Part shown: in pieces, positions 53,371 through 63,311 of the stretch
Layout: every line of letters begins with the position of its first letter
Position numbering within the stretch: position 1 is the stretch's first letter
Origin: Brasilonema sp. CT11
Lineage (GTDB): Bacteria > Cyanobacteriota > Cyanobacteriia > Cyanobacteriales > Nostocaceae
Direction of reading: 5' to 3'
Assembly: GCF_017982655.1 (NCBI RefSeq)
Contig: NZ_JABXYX010000024.1
Span: forward strand, 1 to 64,000
DNA: 64,000 nucleotides
Notes under the pieces: model-generated
Database searches by the model: none
What the model was told of the DNA's origin: nothing
The model's input: the letters and a program-made list of their open reading frames with translations, nothing else
Position numbers and translations under genes: made by a program

Positions 53371-54600
53371 ATGTGGCAAGAAACCCTCTCTCAACTTAGT
53401 GAAGCAGAATCACCACTTTCTAAGTCATTACCGAAAATCTATAGCATTCCCATTGCTGCCGAAGCCCTAGCTCATTACAGTCGTGAACTTCAAATAGCTG
53501 AACCTGCTGAGGCATTGTGTAGGTTAACTCAAGCCATTGCCTACAGTCCTAGTTGGGCAGAAATGCCTCCAAGCGTGTTGATTAGCCGACCGACTCCCCA
53601 ACCTGTACTAGCGGTGTTGGGCTGCTTTGATGAAGTTGCTAAATTCCGAATTTGGACACAGTTACAAAGCTTGAATCGGGATCTAGCTCGGATGCGCTAT
53701 GTTAGCTATGGTCAAGCTGAGCTAGACTGCCAGCGCTTGGCTTGTCAGTTAATTGCTCGCTTTGGTCATCAGGAACTGAAACGCTTTCACTTCACCGCCA
53801 TTCCTCGCGGGGGACTGATTGTACTGGGTATACTGGCTTATTGTTTAGGACTCACGAGCGAGCAATTACAGCCACCGAAATCGCCGGATGTACCTTGGGT
53901 AGTAGTGGATGACTGCGTGTATACAGGATCGCGATTCTACGGCTTTGTGCAATCCCACTCGCAGCAGAAGGTCATTTTTGCCCATCTGTACTCTCATCCT
54001 GAGTTGCGTTCGCGCATCATAACTTGTGAACCTCGCGTCCTTGCTTGTGTGAGTGCACATGATCTTTATGACTACGCACCTGAAGAGTTGGGCGATGATT
54101 ACCAAGCTTGGCAGAAACACTCGCTTTTCAAGCTTAGCGGTTTCCGCTATTGGGTTGGAAAAACTGACCATGTATGTTTCAGTTGGAATGAGCCAGATCG
54201 CTTTTTTTGGAACTCTATTACGGAAAAAATAGAAGGTTCCTGGTTGCTTCTTCCAAAAGACGTTTGCTTGAAAAATCAATTTAAGGCTGCTTCCAAGCTT
54301 CTGAATGTACAAATTCAGCCTGAGGCAACCGGATCCCTCAAGCCTGCAGCACAGGTTGTCTTTGGTCAGTATGAGGAACAAATTGTGATTGGTAACCTTG
54401 AAACACAGCAAAGCTTTGGACTAACTGATTTGGCTGCTGATATTTGGTTAGCTATTGTTGAGCACGGCAATTTGGAAGAGGTCATAACAGTGTTATTGAG
54501 AATCTACGACATTAATGAAACCACGCTACGCTCTGATGTGGATATTTTTATAGATCAGTTGTACGCCGAGGGTTTGCTAATTAAATTGAATGATCGCTAA
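53371..54600 (+). CDS. Phosphoribosyltransferase-like domain fused to a PqqD-like RRE
   Basis: A 409-residue two-domain protein. Residues about 90-250 resemble a type I phosphoribosyltransferase: FHFTAIPRGGLIVLGILAY followed by the PRPP-binding WVVVDDCVYTGSRFYGF (about 175-191). Residues about 328-408 form a second PqqD-like domain (NLETQQSFGLTDLAADIWLA then DIFIDQLYAEGLLIKL), which would bind a leader peptide. I do not know this fusion from described lasso pathways. It could modify the precursor with a ribose phosphate or nucleotide, or act as a scaffold. ATG 53371 lies 7 bases after the transporter stop. Confidence 0.8.
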   Translation: MWQETLSQLSEAESPLSKSLPKIYSIPIAAEALAHYSRELQIAEPAEALCRLTQAIAYSPSWAEMPPSVLISRPTPQPVLAVLGCFDEVAKFRIWTQLQSLNRDLARMRYVSYGQAELDCQRLACQLIARFGHQELKRFHFTAIPRGGLIVLGILAYCLGLTSEQLQPPKSPDVPWVVVDDCVYTGSRFYGFVQSHSQQKVIFAHLYSHPELRSRIITCEPRVLACVSAHDLYDYAPEELGDDYQAWQKHSLFKLSGFRYWVGKTDHVCFSWNEPDRFFWNSITEKIEGSWLLLPKDVCLKNQFKAASKLLNVQIQPEATGSLKPAAQVVFGQYEEQIVIGNLETQQSFGLTDLAADIWLAIVEHGNLEEVITVLLRIYDINETTLRSDVDIFIDQLYAEGLLIKLNDR

Positions 54601-54703
54601 TTCAAAATTATGCTCCTATCTTTACCCTTAAGCAAGCTTATACCCAAATATTGGCAATATTAAATAAAAGCCAAAAAGAAGAAACATTTATTACAACTTA
54701 TTA

Positions 54704-55828
54704 ATGAAAATGCAAACTTTACCAAGACCATATATCAGGAATTTCGAGACAAATATTCGCCCCGAAATAGAGCTACTTCTTTGTTGCGTCCGCCCACAGG
54801 TTGATGATGCTATTAGCGATCGCATCAAAGCTTTGGTTAAAGAAAACATTGACTGGGAATACCTAATTCAAACAGCACATGGACACGGTGTCATACCCTT
54901 AATATACACCCGCCTCAATGCTATCTGCCCAAAAGCTTTGCCCGACTCTGCTTTGAACCAACTACATAGTCTTTTTAGTGCGATCACTAGACGTAACTTG
55001 TTTTTGACTAGAGAACTCGTCAAACTCCTAGAACTTTTGAAGGAGCAAGGGATTATAGCAGTACCTTACAAAGGGCCAGTTTTAGCTACCTTAATATACG
55101 GTAATGTAGCTCTACGGCAATTCGGTGATTTAGATATTATTGTCGAAGTGCAAGATATTTTTGCAGTCAAGAAACTGCTGCTTGATCAAGGATATCGACC
55201 CAATGTTGAAATGACTCATGCAGAAGAAATTGCTTATCTGCAAGCTAAAACTGAGCATACCTATGACTTTATTCACGATGACAAAGGAATTTTTTTAGAA
55301 ATTCATTGGCGAATTGCACCAAAGTACATCACTTCCATCGAACCTAAACACTTGTGGCAAGACCTGGAACCATTCTCATTGGCTGGCACAACTATATCCT
55401 ACCTGCCCCTAGAAGACTGGCTACCAATTTTATGCGTACATGGGTCTAGACATATGTGGGAAAGGCTATCATGGCTGTGCGATATTGCTACACTCCTTCA
55501 CAAACACCCAGATCTAAATTGGGAAAAAGTCGTTAAACAAGCTACCATCTTTGGCTGTAGACGGATACTGTTTTTGGGGCTTTTCTTGGCACATGATCTT
55601 TTAGGAGTTGTCTTGCCAACAGAAATTTGGCAGCAGGTGAAAGCTGAACCGATGGTAAGTGCGATCGCCCCCCGAGTATACAATCAACTTTTTGATCAAG
55701 TCAGGACTTCCGATAGATTTATGGGCAGAACTCTCTACCATATTCAGGTGAGGGAACGCTTCCAAGATAAAGTTCTTTACATCCAATCTTTCTTCCACTG
55801 GTTAAGAAATAAGAATGCCTCAGTTTAA
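54704..55828 (+). CDS. Nucleotidyltransferase family protein (PF14907-type)
   Basis: The 374-residue protein belongs to the uncharacterised nucleotidyltransferase family often found with lasso clusters. The pol-beta-like motif is VPYKGPVLATLIYGNVAL then RQFGDLDIIVEVQD, with two catalytic-type aspartates (about 141-143). Later EIHWRIAPKYI and SRHMWERLSWLCDIATLLHK are family landmarks. It might add a nucleotide to the peptide or to another pathway protein. It follows the PRT-PqqD gene by about 100 bases and is probably the last gene of the operon. Confidence 0.87.
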   Translation: MKMQTLPRPYIRNFETNIRPEIELLLCCVRPQVDDAISDRIKALVKENIDWEYLIQTAHGHGVIPLIYTRLNAICPKALPDSALNQLHSLFSAITRRNLFLTRELVKLLELLKEQGIIAVPYKGPVLATLIYGNVALRQFGDLDIIVEVQDIFAVKKLLLDQGYRPNVEMTHAEEIAYLQAKTEHTYDFIHDDKGIFLEIHWRIAPKYITSIEPKHLWQDLEPFSLAGTTISYLPLEDWLPILCVHGSRHMWERLSWLCDIATLLHKHPDLNWEKVVKQATIFGCRRILFLGLFLAHDLLGVVLPTEIWQQVKAEPMVSAIAPRVYNQLFDQVRTSDRFMGRTLYHIQVRERFQDKVLYIQSFFHWLRNKNASV

Positions 55829-55929
55829 TGTGAGTTCAAAGCATCAAACATCACGGCTGATGAATTCTACAAATCTAGTGCTGAAGCACAAAGTATATTC
55901 TGACTCATTGTACTAATTAATTTCAAGCC

Positions 55930-55965
55930 CAAAATCTAAAATTTAAAATTTAAAATCTAAAATTG
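55930..55965. repeat. AAAATCTAAAATTT tandem/inverted AT repeat
   Basis: Alternating AAAATCTAAA and AAATTTAAA units lie before the lipoprotein gene. Such repeats are common in cyanobacterial spacers. Confidence 0.55.
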
Positions 55966-55972
55966 ACAATCG

Positions 55973-58045
55973 ATGAAACGACGATTTTTTTTGCTAAGTG
56001 CAGGTACATTAACATTCTCACAACTGCTTGTTAACTGTGCTGGCAATAACCAGGCAACCCCAATTAACCAGTCGCCAAAAGAGTCTAATGGTAAGCGAGA
56101 GCTTAATAAGTTTCGCAAGAACTTGAATCATTTTCCTAATGAAAATATTTCTTATCCAGCTGATGCTGGAGTGATTGACGTCATGAAGGACTATGGCGCT
56201 CGCGGAGATGGAAGGACAGATGACACTGCCGCCATTCAATCTGCTATTAGCGCTGCTGTTGGAACGAAAAGGATAGTATATTTTCCAAAAGGAATATATT
56301 TGGTTTCAAACACTATTTCTGCAAAAGATACTAATGGCGTTTGGCGCTGCCGCCTAATTTTACAAGGATACAACAAGCAAAATACTATTATAAAATTGAA
56401 AGATAACTGTGCAGGTTTTACTGACTCAAAGAACCCAAAAGATGTTTTACAGACTGGGAGTGATAATCCGATTGCTCAAGACGGTGCTCAGGCAGGAGGA
56501 GGTAATCAAGCATTCAACAACTCTGTTTTGAATTTAACTATTGATATTGGAATAGGTAATATTGGTGCAAGAGGGCTAGAGTATCTTGCAAATAATCAAG
56601 GGATTTTAGAAAATGTCACTATCAAATCCTCAGATCCTAAAATGTTGGGAGATACAGGACTTGCTATGATTCGCTTTGGTCCTGGTCCATGCTTGATTAA
56701 AAATGTCATAATAATTGGATTTAATTACGGGATATATGCTTTTGGGATGGAGTATGGATTGACTTTTGAAAATATCGCAATTGAAGGACAGCGAATAGCA
56801 GGTATATATAATAATGGACAAGTTATGGCTGTCCGGCGATTAATTAGCTACAACGAAGGGACTATTCCAGTCATTAAGCTTGATGGCGCAGGTTTTCTAG
56901 TTATGGTAGATTCTGAATTAATTTGTTCAGGAAATACTAAAAATTCAGTTGCTATTGATAGTGTGGGTGATAATTCAGAATTTTTCTTAAGAAATGTCAA
57001 AACCTCTGGTTACCGAGTTGTAAGCATAACAAAAAGGAGACAGCCTGAGAAGACAGAAAATCCTATGAGCGAGTATTCTTCACTACCTGTAAAACAACTG
57101 TTCTCCTCAACTCGAAAAAGCTTGAATCTTCAAGTAAAAGAAACACCAAATTACTACAATAACAAGTTCTCAGATTGGGCTTTTGTTGGTCTTCCAACAG
57201 GAGGAGATGACACCTCCAATATCCAAGCAGCACTAAATTCTGGTAAACCTGTTGTCTACTTTAAGTCAGGGGTTGGTTATTTTATAACAACAAGATTAGT
57301 GATTCCATCGACAGTCAAGAAAATTGTTGGTATGGAAGCAACTATACTGATTTCTAAAAACAACACTTACTTTAGAGACAAGAGTAAGCCAAAAGCGCTA
57401 TGGGAAGTCGTTGATGGTAGTGATTTGTTAGTCATTGAAGCTCTAGATTGCACTATTTTTAATACCAATACTGAAACAGCGGGTGGTTATTTTATGCACA
57501 ATAAATCCGCTAGAAGCATGGTGCTTAAAAGGATTCCTGCGGGATACGGTGCTTACAAAAATGAAAGGCCAGCATCAGGTGTACCACTTGGCGAGCTTTA
57601 TGTAGAGGACTATTCTGGAACTATCAGAATTAACGTTCCTCAAAAAGTTTGGGTGAGACAATTTAACCCAGAGAACTTTGAAGATGGGTACAACGCCAAG
57701 GTCACAAACAATGGTGGAGATCTCTGGATTCTTGGTTTCAAAATAGAAGGAGCAGGTTCCGCTATTGAAACAAATAACGGTGGTCGCACCGAAGTACTAG
57801 GCGGGGAAATATACGCATCAGGATATGTTCCTCCTGCTGGAAAAGCTTGTTTCCTTGTCAATAATTCTTCAGTCAGCTTTTCTGTTGGCACTTCGGGTGT
57901 AAATCAGTATCCAGTCATTGTCAGAGAAACAAGAGGCAAAGTGACTAAGGATTTGAATCATCGTGATTTGCCATCTAGAGGTGGTCCCTCTGTTGCCTTA
58001 CCATTGTACTCAGGGCAAGTAACACGAAAAAGAGGGATAAAATAA
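55973..58045 (+). CDS. Pectate lyase-fold (parallel beta-helix) lipoprotein
   Basis: The 690-residue protein begins MKRRFFLLSAGTLTFSQLLV and has a lipobox LLVNC at about 18-22, so it should be exported and lipidated. A Pectate_lyase_3 segment follows: DYGARGDGRTDDTAAIQSAI (about 71-90), then YFPKGIYLVSNTI. A second, weaker copy begins about residue 400 (PTGGDDTSNIQAALNSGKPV then VVYFKSGVGYFI). Such proteins bind, cleave or modify polysaccharides. It lies between the lasso genes and the second polysaccharide region, so it may act on the exopolysaccharide. Confidence 0.87.
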   Translation: MKRRFFLLSAGTLTFSQLLVNCAGNNQATPINQSPKESNGKRELNKFRKNLNHFPNENISYPADAGVIDVMKDYGARGDGRTDDTAAIQSAISAAVGTKRIVYFPKGIYLVSNTISAKDTNGVWRCRLILQGYNKQNTIIKLKDNCAGFTDSKNPKDVLQTGSDNPIAQDGAQAGGGNQAFNNSVLNLTIDIGIGNIGARGLEYLANNQGILENVTIKSSDPKMLGDTGLAMIRFGPGPCLIKNVIIIGFNYGIYAFGMEYGLTFENIAIEGQRIAGIYNNGQVMAVRRLISYNEGTIPVIKLDGAGFLVMVDSELICSGNTKNSVAIDSVGDNSEFFLRNVKTSGYRVVSITKRRQPEKTENPMSEYSSLPVKQLFSSTRKSLNLQVKETPNYYNNKFSDWAFVGLPTGGDDTSNIQAALNSGKPVVYFKSGVGYFITTRLVIPSTVKKIVGMEATILISKNNTYFRDKSKPKALWEVVDGSDLLVIEALDCTIFNTNTETAGGYFMHNKSARSMVLKRIPAGYGAYKNERPASGVPLGELYVEDYSGTIRINVPQKVWVRQFNPENFEDGYNAKVTNNGGDLWILGFKIEGAGSAIETNNGGRTEVLGGEIYASGYVPPAGKACFLVNNSSVSFSVGTSGVNQYPVIVRETRGKVTKDLNHRDLPSRGGPSVALPLYSGQVTRKRGIK

Positions 58046-58103
58046 ATTTGGGCGATCGCACTCGACTTTCTAATGTCAAGTTTTCTGTCAAATCTACTAC
58101 TTT

Positions 58104-59495
58104 CTAGACATTGTTTAAGGGGTGCTGACGTGCTTGTCGAGCCAGCCGCTGCTCATGCCATTGTAGACCAATCAAAATAGCCACAGTGAGGGTTTGACCC
58201 GCTTCTTCCATCTGCGTGAAAATCAGACCAAAGACAAACAGAGTCAGCGTCAAAAATTTGCAAAAATCATCGACACAAACACGAGACCATAAGACATAGC
58301 CAAGATACAGATAAGCCCCTAGACCTAAAAACCCTAAGTCTCCCCAGATGCCAAGCCAGCTGAATAAAGGCATAAACATTGAAGACTCCTTGGCAAGCCA
58401 ACTTGCATAAACTTTAACCCAGACTTCTGCACTCACAGGATGAGTTGTAGCCCCTAGTGGACTCAGTAGACTCCAATAATCGCGGAAAAACCACCCTCCT
58501 AACCGTCCCACGGTATGACCTGGTCCAAGACCAAACAACCAATTTAAGGGTGATTTATAGTAAGAAACAATCATGGGAACTGCTGCCATTTTAGTCCTAA
58601 CAGCCTCACCATCAGGACCGTAAAGTTCTGTTCTGCCAAACCAATATTTAAATGCTTCCAAGCCTTCTATTTCTAGGTTTTCCATGCACCAATAAAAACC
58701 TATAATAAACAAAGTAAAAATTATTATATACATTAGTGCTTTGCCAAAATCATTGTATTTAAAAAATACCAAAAACATCCAGGCTAGTACAAATACAATT
58801 AATACCTGCTTGGAGTCGGAAATTAATAATTGCCAAAACGCAAGGAGTAACAAAAATCCTCGTATCCAAATAGAGACAGTCTTAGCGTTAAGCAAATAGT
58901 ACAAACCAACAGCTAATGAAACGGAGCAAGATACATAATTGCCAGCGCCTGACAAATAAAAAACACCTTGAATAGCGTCCTGCGGAGTGTATTGGGCAAC
59001 ACTAATCTTACCCATATCTATCAGAGGTTTCTGAATTAAAGCTACTAATAAGTTAATTAAGGCAGAACCTAGCAGCCAAGCTCTCAACTTTTTAAAACTT
59101 GCTGGCGTTAGGGGTATACAAACTATCGTCACCAGCATCAAAAAAGGCTCACAGAGTATCATGAAATCCAAGAATACATTAATCGCACCTGCCTTATTCA
59201 AAAGCGCACTGGTAAGCATGACCCCAAGAAAGATAAAACACGCAGTTATAATTTCCCATGTAGTTGCTATTTGCTTGCTATCCTTGGTTCGGGTCTTGGT
59301 TATGGCAACTATGAGAGCAAATGGAACCAACAAAAAGTGTGCAAAATTGATGACTTTAGGGACACCGGCGGCACTAATAATACGAGGGTAGAAAATACTT
59401 ACAAAAGCAATTATTATGAGTGACAAACTAGTAATGTATACTTGTTTACGTGGTTTTAAAAAATATTGATTTATAGAGTTTTTTGTATTGAACAT
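58104..59495 (-). CDS. O-antigen ligase/polymerase family membrane protein
   Basis: A membrane protein of 463 residues (490 if GTG 59576 is used) with about 11-12 hydrophobic segments. Typical features are LSGAGNYVSCSVSLAVGLYY and a long loop GLGPGHTVGRLGGWFFRDYW before the last segments. It resembles Wzy/WaaL-like proteins at low level and may polymerise or ligate polysaccharide. It heads leftward from the end of a row of four glycosyltransferase genes on the same strand. I chose ATG 59495 because the first membrane segment starts soon after it. Confidence 0.75.
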   Translation of the reverse strand: MFNTKNSINQYFLKPRKQVYITSLSLIIIAFVSIFYPRIISAAGVPKVINFAHFLLVPFALIVAITKTRTKDSKQIATTWEIITACFIFLGVMLTSALLNKAGAINVFLDFMILCEPFLMLVTIVCIPLTPASFKKLRAWLLGSALINLLVALIQKPLIDMGKISVAQYTPQDAIQGVFYLSGAGNYVSCSVSLAVGLYYLLNAKTVSIWIRGFLLLLAFWQLLISDSKQVLIVFVLAWMFLVFFKYNDFGKALMYIIIFTLFIIGFYWCMENLEIEGLEAFKYWFGRTELYGPDGEAVRTKMAAVPMIVSYYKSPLNWLFGLGPGHTVGRLGGWFFRDYWSLLSPLGATTHPVSAEVWVKVYASWLAKESSMFMPLFSWLGIWGDLGFLGLGAYLYLGYVLWSRVCVDDFCKFLTLTLFVFGLIFTQMEEAGQTLTVAILIGLQWHEQRLARQARQHPLNNV

Positions 59496-59590
59496 TCTTA
59501 GGTTTCTATTCTTTAAGAAAATAAATTGTTGAGTATTTTTACTTTGTTTTTGAAGAAAAGTTAACTTATTGCTCACTCTAGTAATTATAA

Positions 59591-60715
59591 TTATATTAAT
59601 GTGGAATAAAAGTTGATATATTGATATGTAGCATTTGATTTAGAAAAAGAATAATCTGGAGATTTATAATCAGAATCAGGCTGAGCTAGGCATTGAAGAA
59701 TAGCTTGTGAAAGATTTTCGATGCTATCGTTTTGTAGTTCAAAATAAGTGCAGTTAGAGGAGCCTATTTCTCTAAAGATAGGAATATCTGAGCAGACTAC
59801 TTTACATGAAAGATATAGTGCTTCAGCTAGTGGTAGGCAAAAGCCCTCTGTTGAAGAAGGCACTACTAATAGTTCACAGTTTTGATACAGCCAACACAGT
59901 TCATCATCATCTATTGATGAAAGCATGAGTACACGCTCTTGTAGAGAAAGTGTCCTGATTTGATGACAAATGTTTTCTGTTTCAGGTCCAGAACTACCAA
60001 CGAGAATCAGCTTAGTTGAATCTTTTAGCTGATTATTTTTTAGTAATAGAGAATATGCCTGTATTAAGATATCTAAATTTTTGTTCTTACGATGCTGAGC
60101 AACAGCAAGTAAGAAAGGAGTATTAAAACTATTTTCTATATTATTGGGTACTCTTGGTTTAATCTGACTAAAATCTACATAGTTATAAACGACAGTAGTT
60201 TTTTTTCGTTGCTCAATGTGGGGGAAATAAATTTTTAATAATTCCAGTGTTTGTTTGGAAACGCAGGAAAGTCCATCGCTATTGTTGATGCACTGTTTCA
60301 AAAATAACTGATTGAATATAACATTTGGGTAGCCAAAGTTCTCTGGGCATTCATAGGGATATAGGTCATGAATAGTGGTAACGACTGGACAGGGAAAAAG
60401 TGAGCGAATAAATGGAAGTGGAAATGAAAGATGGACAATATTAGAATGGAGTTGTTTGGCGAGTTTTGGTAAACCGAATAAAAACCAGAGATTTCTAGAA
60501 ACTGAGCTATTTTTAATGTCTACGCTCAGTACATTAATTTTTTCTGAACAAATATTAAAAGTTTTTTCAAAGTAATCTTTTTGCCATGCTCCTACAACCA
60601 AAGTAACTTTGGTTACTTGGTCGGTATCGACAAGACATTGAGCAAGATTTGCAGCGTGTCTGCAAACGCCAGTCGGTTTTGTCGGTCTGTGTAAAGCAGC
60701 AATTAGGATATGCAT
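59591..60715 (-). CDS. GT4 family glycosyltransferase
   Basis: A GT-B enzyme of 374 residues. The N-terminal loop is MHILIAALHRPTKPTGVCRH. The acceptor half has PVVTTIHDLYPYECPENFGY, the donor half has FLLAVAQHRKNKNLDILIQA and the E-x7-E motif in PSSTEGFCLPLAEALYLSCK. It is AT-rich in comparison with the next two genes. The role is sugar transfer in the second polysaccharide region; donor unknown. Confidence 0.86.
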   Translation of the reverse strand: MHILIAALHRPTKPTGVCRHAANLAQCLVDTDQVTKVTLVVGAWQKDYFEKTFNICSEKINVLSVDIKNSSVSRNLWFLFGLPKLAKQLHSNIVHLSFPLPFIRSLFPCPVVTTIHDLYPYECPENFGYPNVIFNQLFLKQCINNSDGLSCVSKQTLELLKIYFPHIEQRKKTTVVYNYVDFSQIKPRVPNNIENSFNTPFLLAVAQHRKNKNLDILIQAYSLLLKNNQLKDSTKLILVGSSGPETENICHQIRTLSLQERVLMLSSIDDDELCWLYQNCELLVVPSSTEGFCLPLAEALYLSCKVVCSDIPIFREIGSSNCTYFELQNDSIENLSQAILQCLAQPDSDYKSPDYSFSKSNATYQYINFYSTLI

Positions 60716-60747
60716 ATTCGGGCGTTATTTTTAAAATTTGAATGTAT

Positions 60748-62040
60748 TTAGCGATACGCCTTTGGCGTCTGCGCTCCGCGCAATCGCAATTCAGGCTGCT
60801 TCGTTATTTTTTCTTTCTGAGCTAGGATTTGTTCATAAACCTCAGCCAAACGTTCTCCCTTAACTTGCCAACTAAAAGCCTCTGTTGTTAACTTCTGTCC
60901 GGCTTGACCGATACGTAGGCGTAGTTCTGGGTCTTTAGCGACACTAATCATTGCTTTAGACAAGTCATCGACTGCCTGATCCGGATGATTTGCAGAAATT
61001 TTGAAGCCAGTTTCCTCAGTAACCTGCAAAGCTGGTCCTCCTAAGTCCAGACAAATGACCGGACGCCCTGTTGCCATTGCCTCCATACACACCAACCCCC
61101 CAGAATCGTGTAAGCTGGGATGAACCAGCACATGGCACTCGCCTAGCTTTGCCAAAGTCTCCTCACGGGGTAACTCGCCCCAGAACTTTACCTGTTGAGC
61201 AATTCCTAAATCTTGAGCAAGGGTGTGAAGGCGATCGCGTTCCGAACCGTCTCCCAAAATCCAGTACTCAGCATCAGGCAGGTTTGCTTGGGCAAAGGCA
61301 CGCAGTCCTAGATGAAACCCTTTCCAATGCAACAGTCTACCGATGCTAATAAACCTTACTGGCAAAGCGTCTGGCATCCCGTACTCAGCAAGATGGGCTA
61401 TTTCTTCCTTCGTCAGCCCTATTGCAGATAAAACCTGCACATTACTTACACCCATTCTGTACAGTCGCTTAGCCGTATCCTCAGTTGTAGCGCTAACGAC
61501 AGCACTTTTTTTAGCAGTCAGATGCACAAACGGATCGAGTTCCCCTAAAAAGCGAACAAAGTCCCTGATAATTTCGTAAGTCTTTGCACGCCAGCTAAAA
61601 TCTCGCCAAAACTCCTTTGGCGCAGATTCGCCGCCACCTACAGGTCCCCACACAAAAGGAACTGGCAGCAGTGAAAGAAAGCTAGGATTTGAATACTTGA
61701 CAAAGGTAACGTGCTGTGTTATTTCAAAACCGATTTCACGATGTAGACGGCGGGCTACAAAATATGCCTGGATCTGCCAAAGATAGTAGTGGATTTGCAT
61801 CGCACCGCTTGACCCCCAGCGCCAGAGGCTACCGAATATGGGAAGATTGAAATATACGAAGTGTAAGTTAGGCACTGGGTTGCGGGCTAGCTCGGCTTCA
61901 ATTGCTTCCCCACTTTCGTCAAATCGAGTTAAAACCCAAACTTCGTGATATTTAGCAACTTCCCGAACAACATTCCAGCCCACGCCGCGTTCAGATCCTT
62001 TACCTGGTTCACACGAGTAGGCGGACATCAGAATTTTCAT
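60748..62040 (-). CDS. GT4 family glycosyltransferase
   Basis: This 430-residue GT-B enzyme begins MKILMSAYSCEPGKGSERGV, a pattern of a GT4 subgroup in polysaccharide loci. The donor half has VRFISIGRLLHWKGFHLGLR and the E-x7-E motif in PSLHDSGGLVCMEAMATGRP, where an aspartate replaces the first glutamate. The last about 12 residues (RLRGAQTPKAYR) are encoded by a GC-rich repeat near 60757-60790 rather than by normal gene sequence, so the original stop was probably lost to an insertion. Confidence 0.86.
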   Translation of the reverse strand: MKILMSAYSCEPGKGSERGVGWNVVREVAKYHEVWVLTRFDESGEAIEAELARNPVPNLHFVYFNLPIFGSLWRWGSSGAMQIHYYLWQIQAYFVARRLHREIGFEITQHVTFVKYSNPSFLSLLPVPFVWGPVGGGESAPKEFWRDFSWRAKTYEIIRDFVRFLGELDPFVHLTAKKSAVVSATTEDTAKRLYRMGVSNVQVLSAIGLTKEEIAHLAEYGMPDALPVRFISIGRLLHWKGFHLGLRAFAQANLPDAEYWILGDGSERDRLHTLAQDLGIAQQVKFWGELPREETLAKLGECHVLVHPSLHDSGGLVCMEAMATGRPVICLDLGGPALQVTEETGFKISANHPDQAVDDLSKAMISVAKDPELRLRIGQAGQKLTTEAFSWQVKGERLAEVYEQILAQKEKITKQPELRLRGAQTPKAYR

Positions 62041-62124
62041 ATCTAGAGCGCCTCTTTAAAATAGATTGAACAACGAAAAAATTAAGTTTTACTATAAAAA
62101 CACTAGTGCAAGATTTTTTAGCGA

Positions 62125-63261
62125 TTAAGTTTTAGCAACTCCTTTAAATTCCTTACAAGCCTGAACTTTCTCATAAATTTCAGCAATTTGTTCTCCTGCT
62201 TTTTCCCAGGTAAACAGTTTAGCTCTTGCAAGTCCCTTGTTGACTAATTCCTGATAAAAATCAGGATGATTGTGAAGATGACACACTGCATCTGCAATTG
62301 CTTGATAGTCGTTTGGATCAACTAATAATCCCGCATCTCCTACTACTTCAGGCATGGCTGAAACCTTCGAGGTAATAACTGGAATTCCGCAAGCCATTGC
62401 CTCTAGAAGGGTTATGCCAAATCCCTCATGGAGTGAAGGCGCTATTAACATATCAGCGGCGTTATAAATTTGAATGAGGGTAGATTTATCTGGCTTGCCT
62501 AAGTAGCTGATATGATTTTCTAGCCCTTGGGTTTGGATGAAGGTTTTTTGTTCATCTGTAAAGTCTGCACCCACTTTCCACAAGTGGATAGACAAGCCTC
62601 GCTGCTGCAAAGTTTCTATGACTTTGAGAATGCTAGAAAGATTCTTACGCGGATGATTGGAGCCTACATTCAGTAAACAAACTGTTTCTGGTGAAATTCC
62701 ATATTTTTGCCGTAAAAACTCAGCTTGTTCTTTTGGTAATGGTTGAAATGCGGCTTCAACTGCATTAGGTATTACAGAAATACGTGCAGGTTCAATATCC
62801 ATTATTTGAGTCGTATCTTTGGCTGTTGCAGAAGAAACAGCGACGACATGATCCGCGTACTTCATACCTTTGACAGCATGTATCCACATACCACGACTGA
62901 GGAAGGGCAGTTCCACTGAGCCTTGAAGATTATCGTGACAGTAAAAGTTGACGAGATCGTGACAGGTGACGACAACAGCTTTATTTTTCTTTTTTAACCA
63001 ATAAGTGATGTGCGCCTCGCTAGGGTCGATGATATGAAAGATATCCGCGACTTGCTGCTGCACTTGTTGAGGAAAGCGCCAGAAACGTTCGTAGTATTTC
63101 CAAACTCTGAGTAACAGAGAACGACTTTTTCTGTCAACAGGTTGCGGTTTGAGATCAACAATCTCCCAGTTTGGTCGGACAGATCGCAGTCCTGAAATTA
63201 TACCATCGGCATAGACATCCATGCTAGGTTCAGGCATCATCCGCGCAATCACTACACGCAT
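62125..63261 (-). CDS. GT4 family glycosyltransferase
   Basis: A 378-residue GT-B enzyme. Landmarks are [20 protein letters not shown], then [20 protein letters not shown] at the donor domain start and the E-x7-E motif in [20 protein letters not shown]. It resembles mannosyltransferase-like GT4 members, but the sugar is not certain. The gene lies 84 bases upstream of the previous GT4 and 50 bases downstream of the next, so the row is likely one transcript. Confidence 0.88.
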   Translation of the reverse strand: MRVVIARMMPEPSMDVYADGIISGLRSVRPNWEIVDLKPQPVDRKSRSLLLRVWKYYERFWRFPQQVQQQVADIFHIIDPSEAHITYWLKKKNKAVVVTCHDLVNFYCHDNLQGSVELPFLSRGMWIHAVKGMKYADHVVAVSSATAKDTTQIMDIEPARISVIPNAVEAAFQPLPKEQAEFLRQKYGISPETVCLLNVGSNHPRKNLSSILKVIETLQQRGLSIHLWKVGADFTDEQKTFIQTQGLENHISYLGKPDKSTLIQIYNAADMLIAPSLHEGFGITLLEAMACGIPVITSKVSAMPEVVGDAGLLVDPNDYQAIADAVCHLHNHPDFYQELVNKGLARAKLFTWEKAGEQIAEIYEKVQACKEFKGVAKT

Positions 63262-63311
63262 TGGTAATTTTTTACCCTCAAAACATCATCAAAGCTAGAT
63301 TTAAGGCACTG

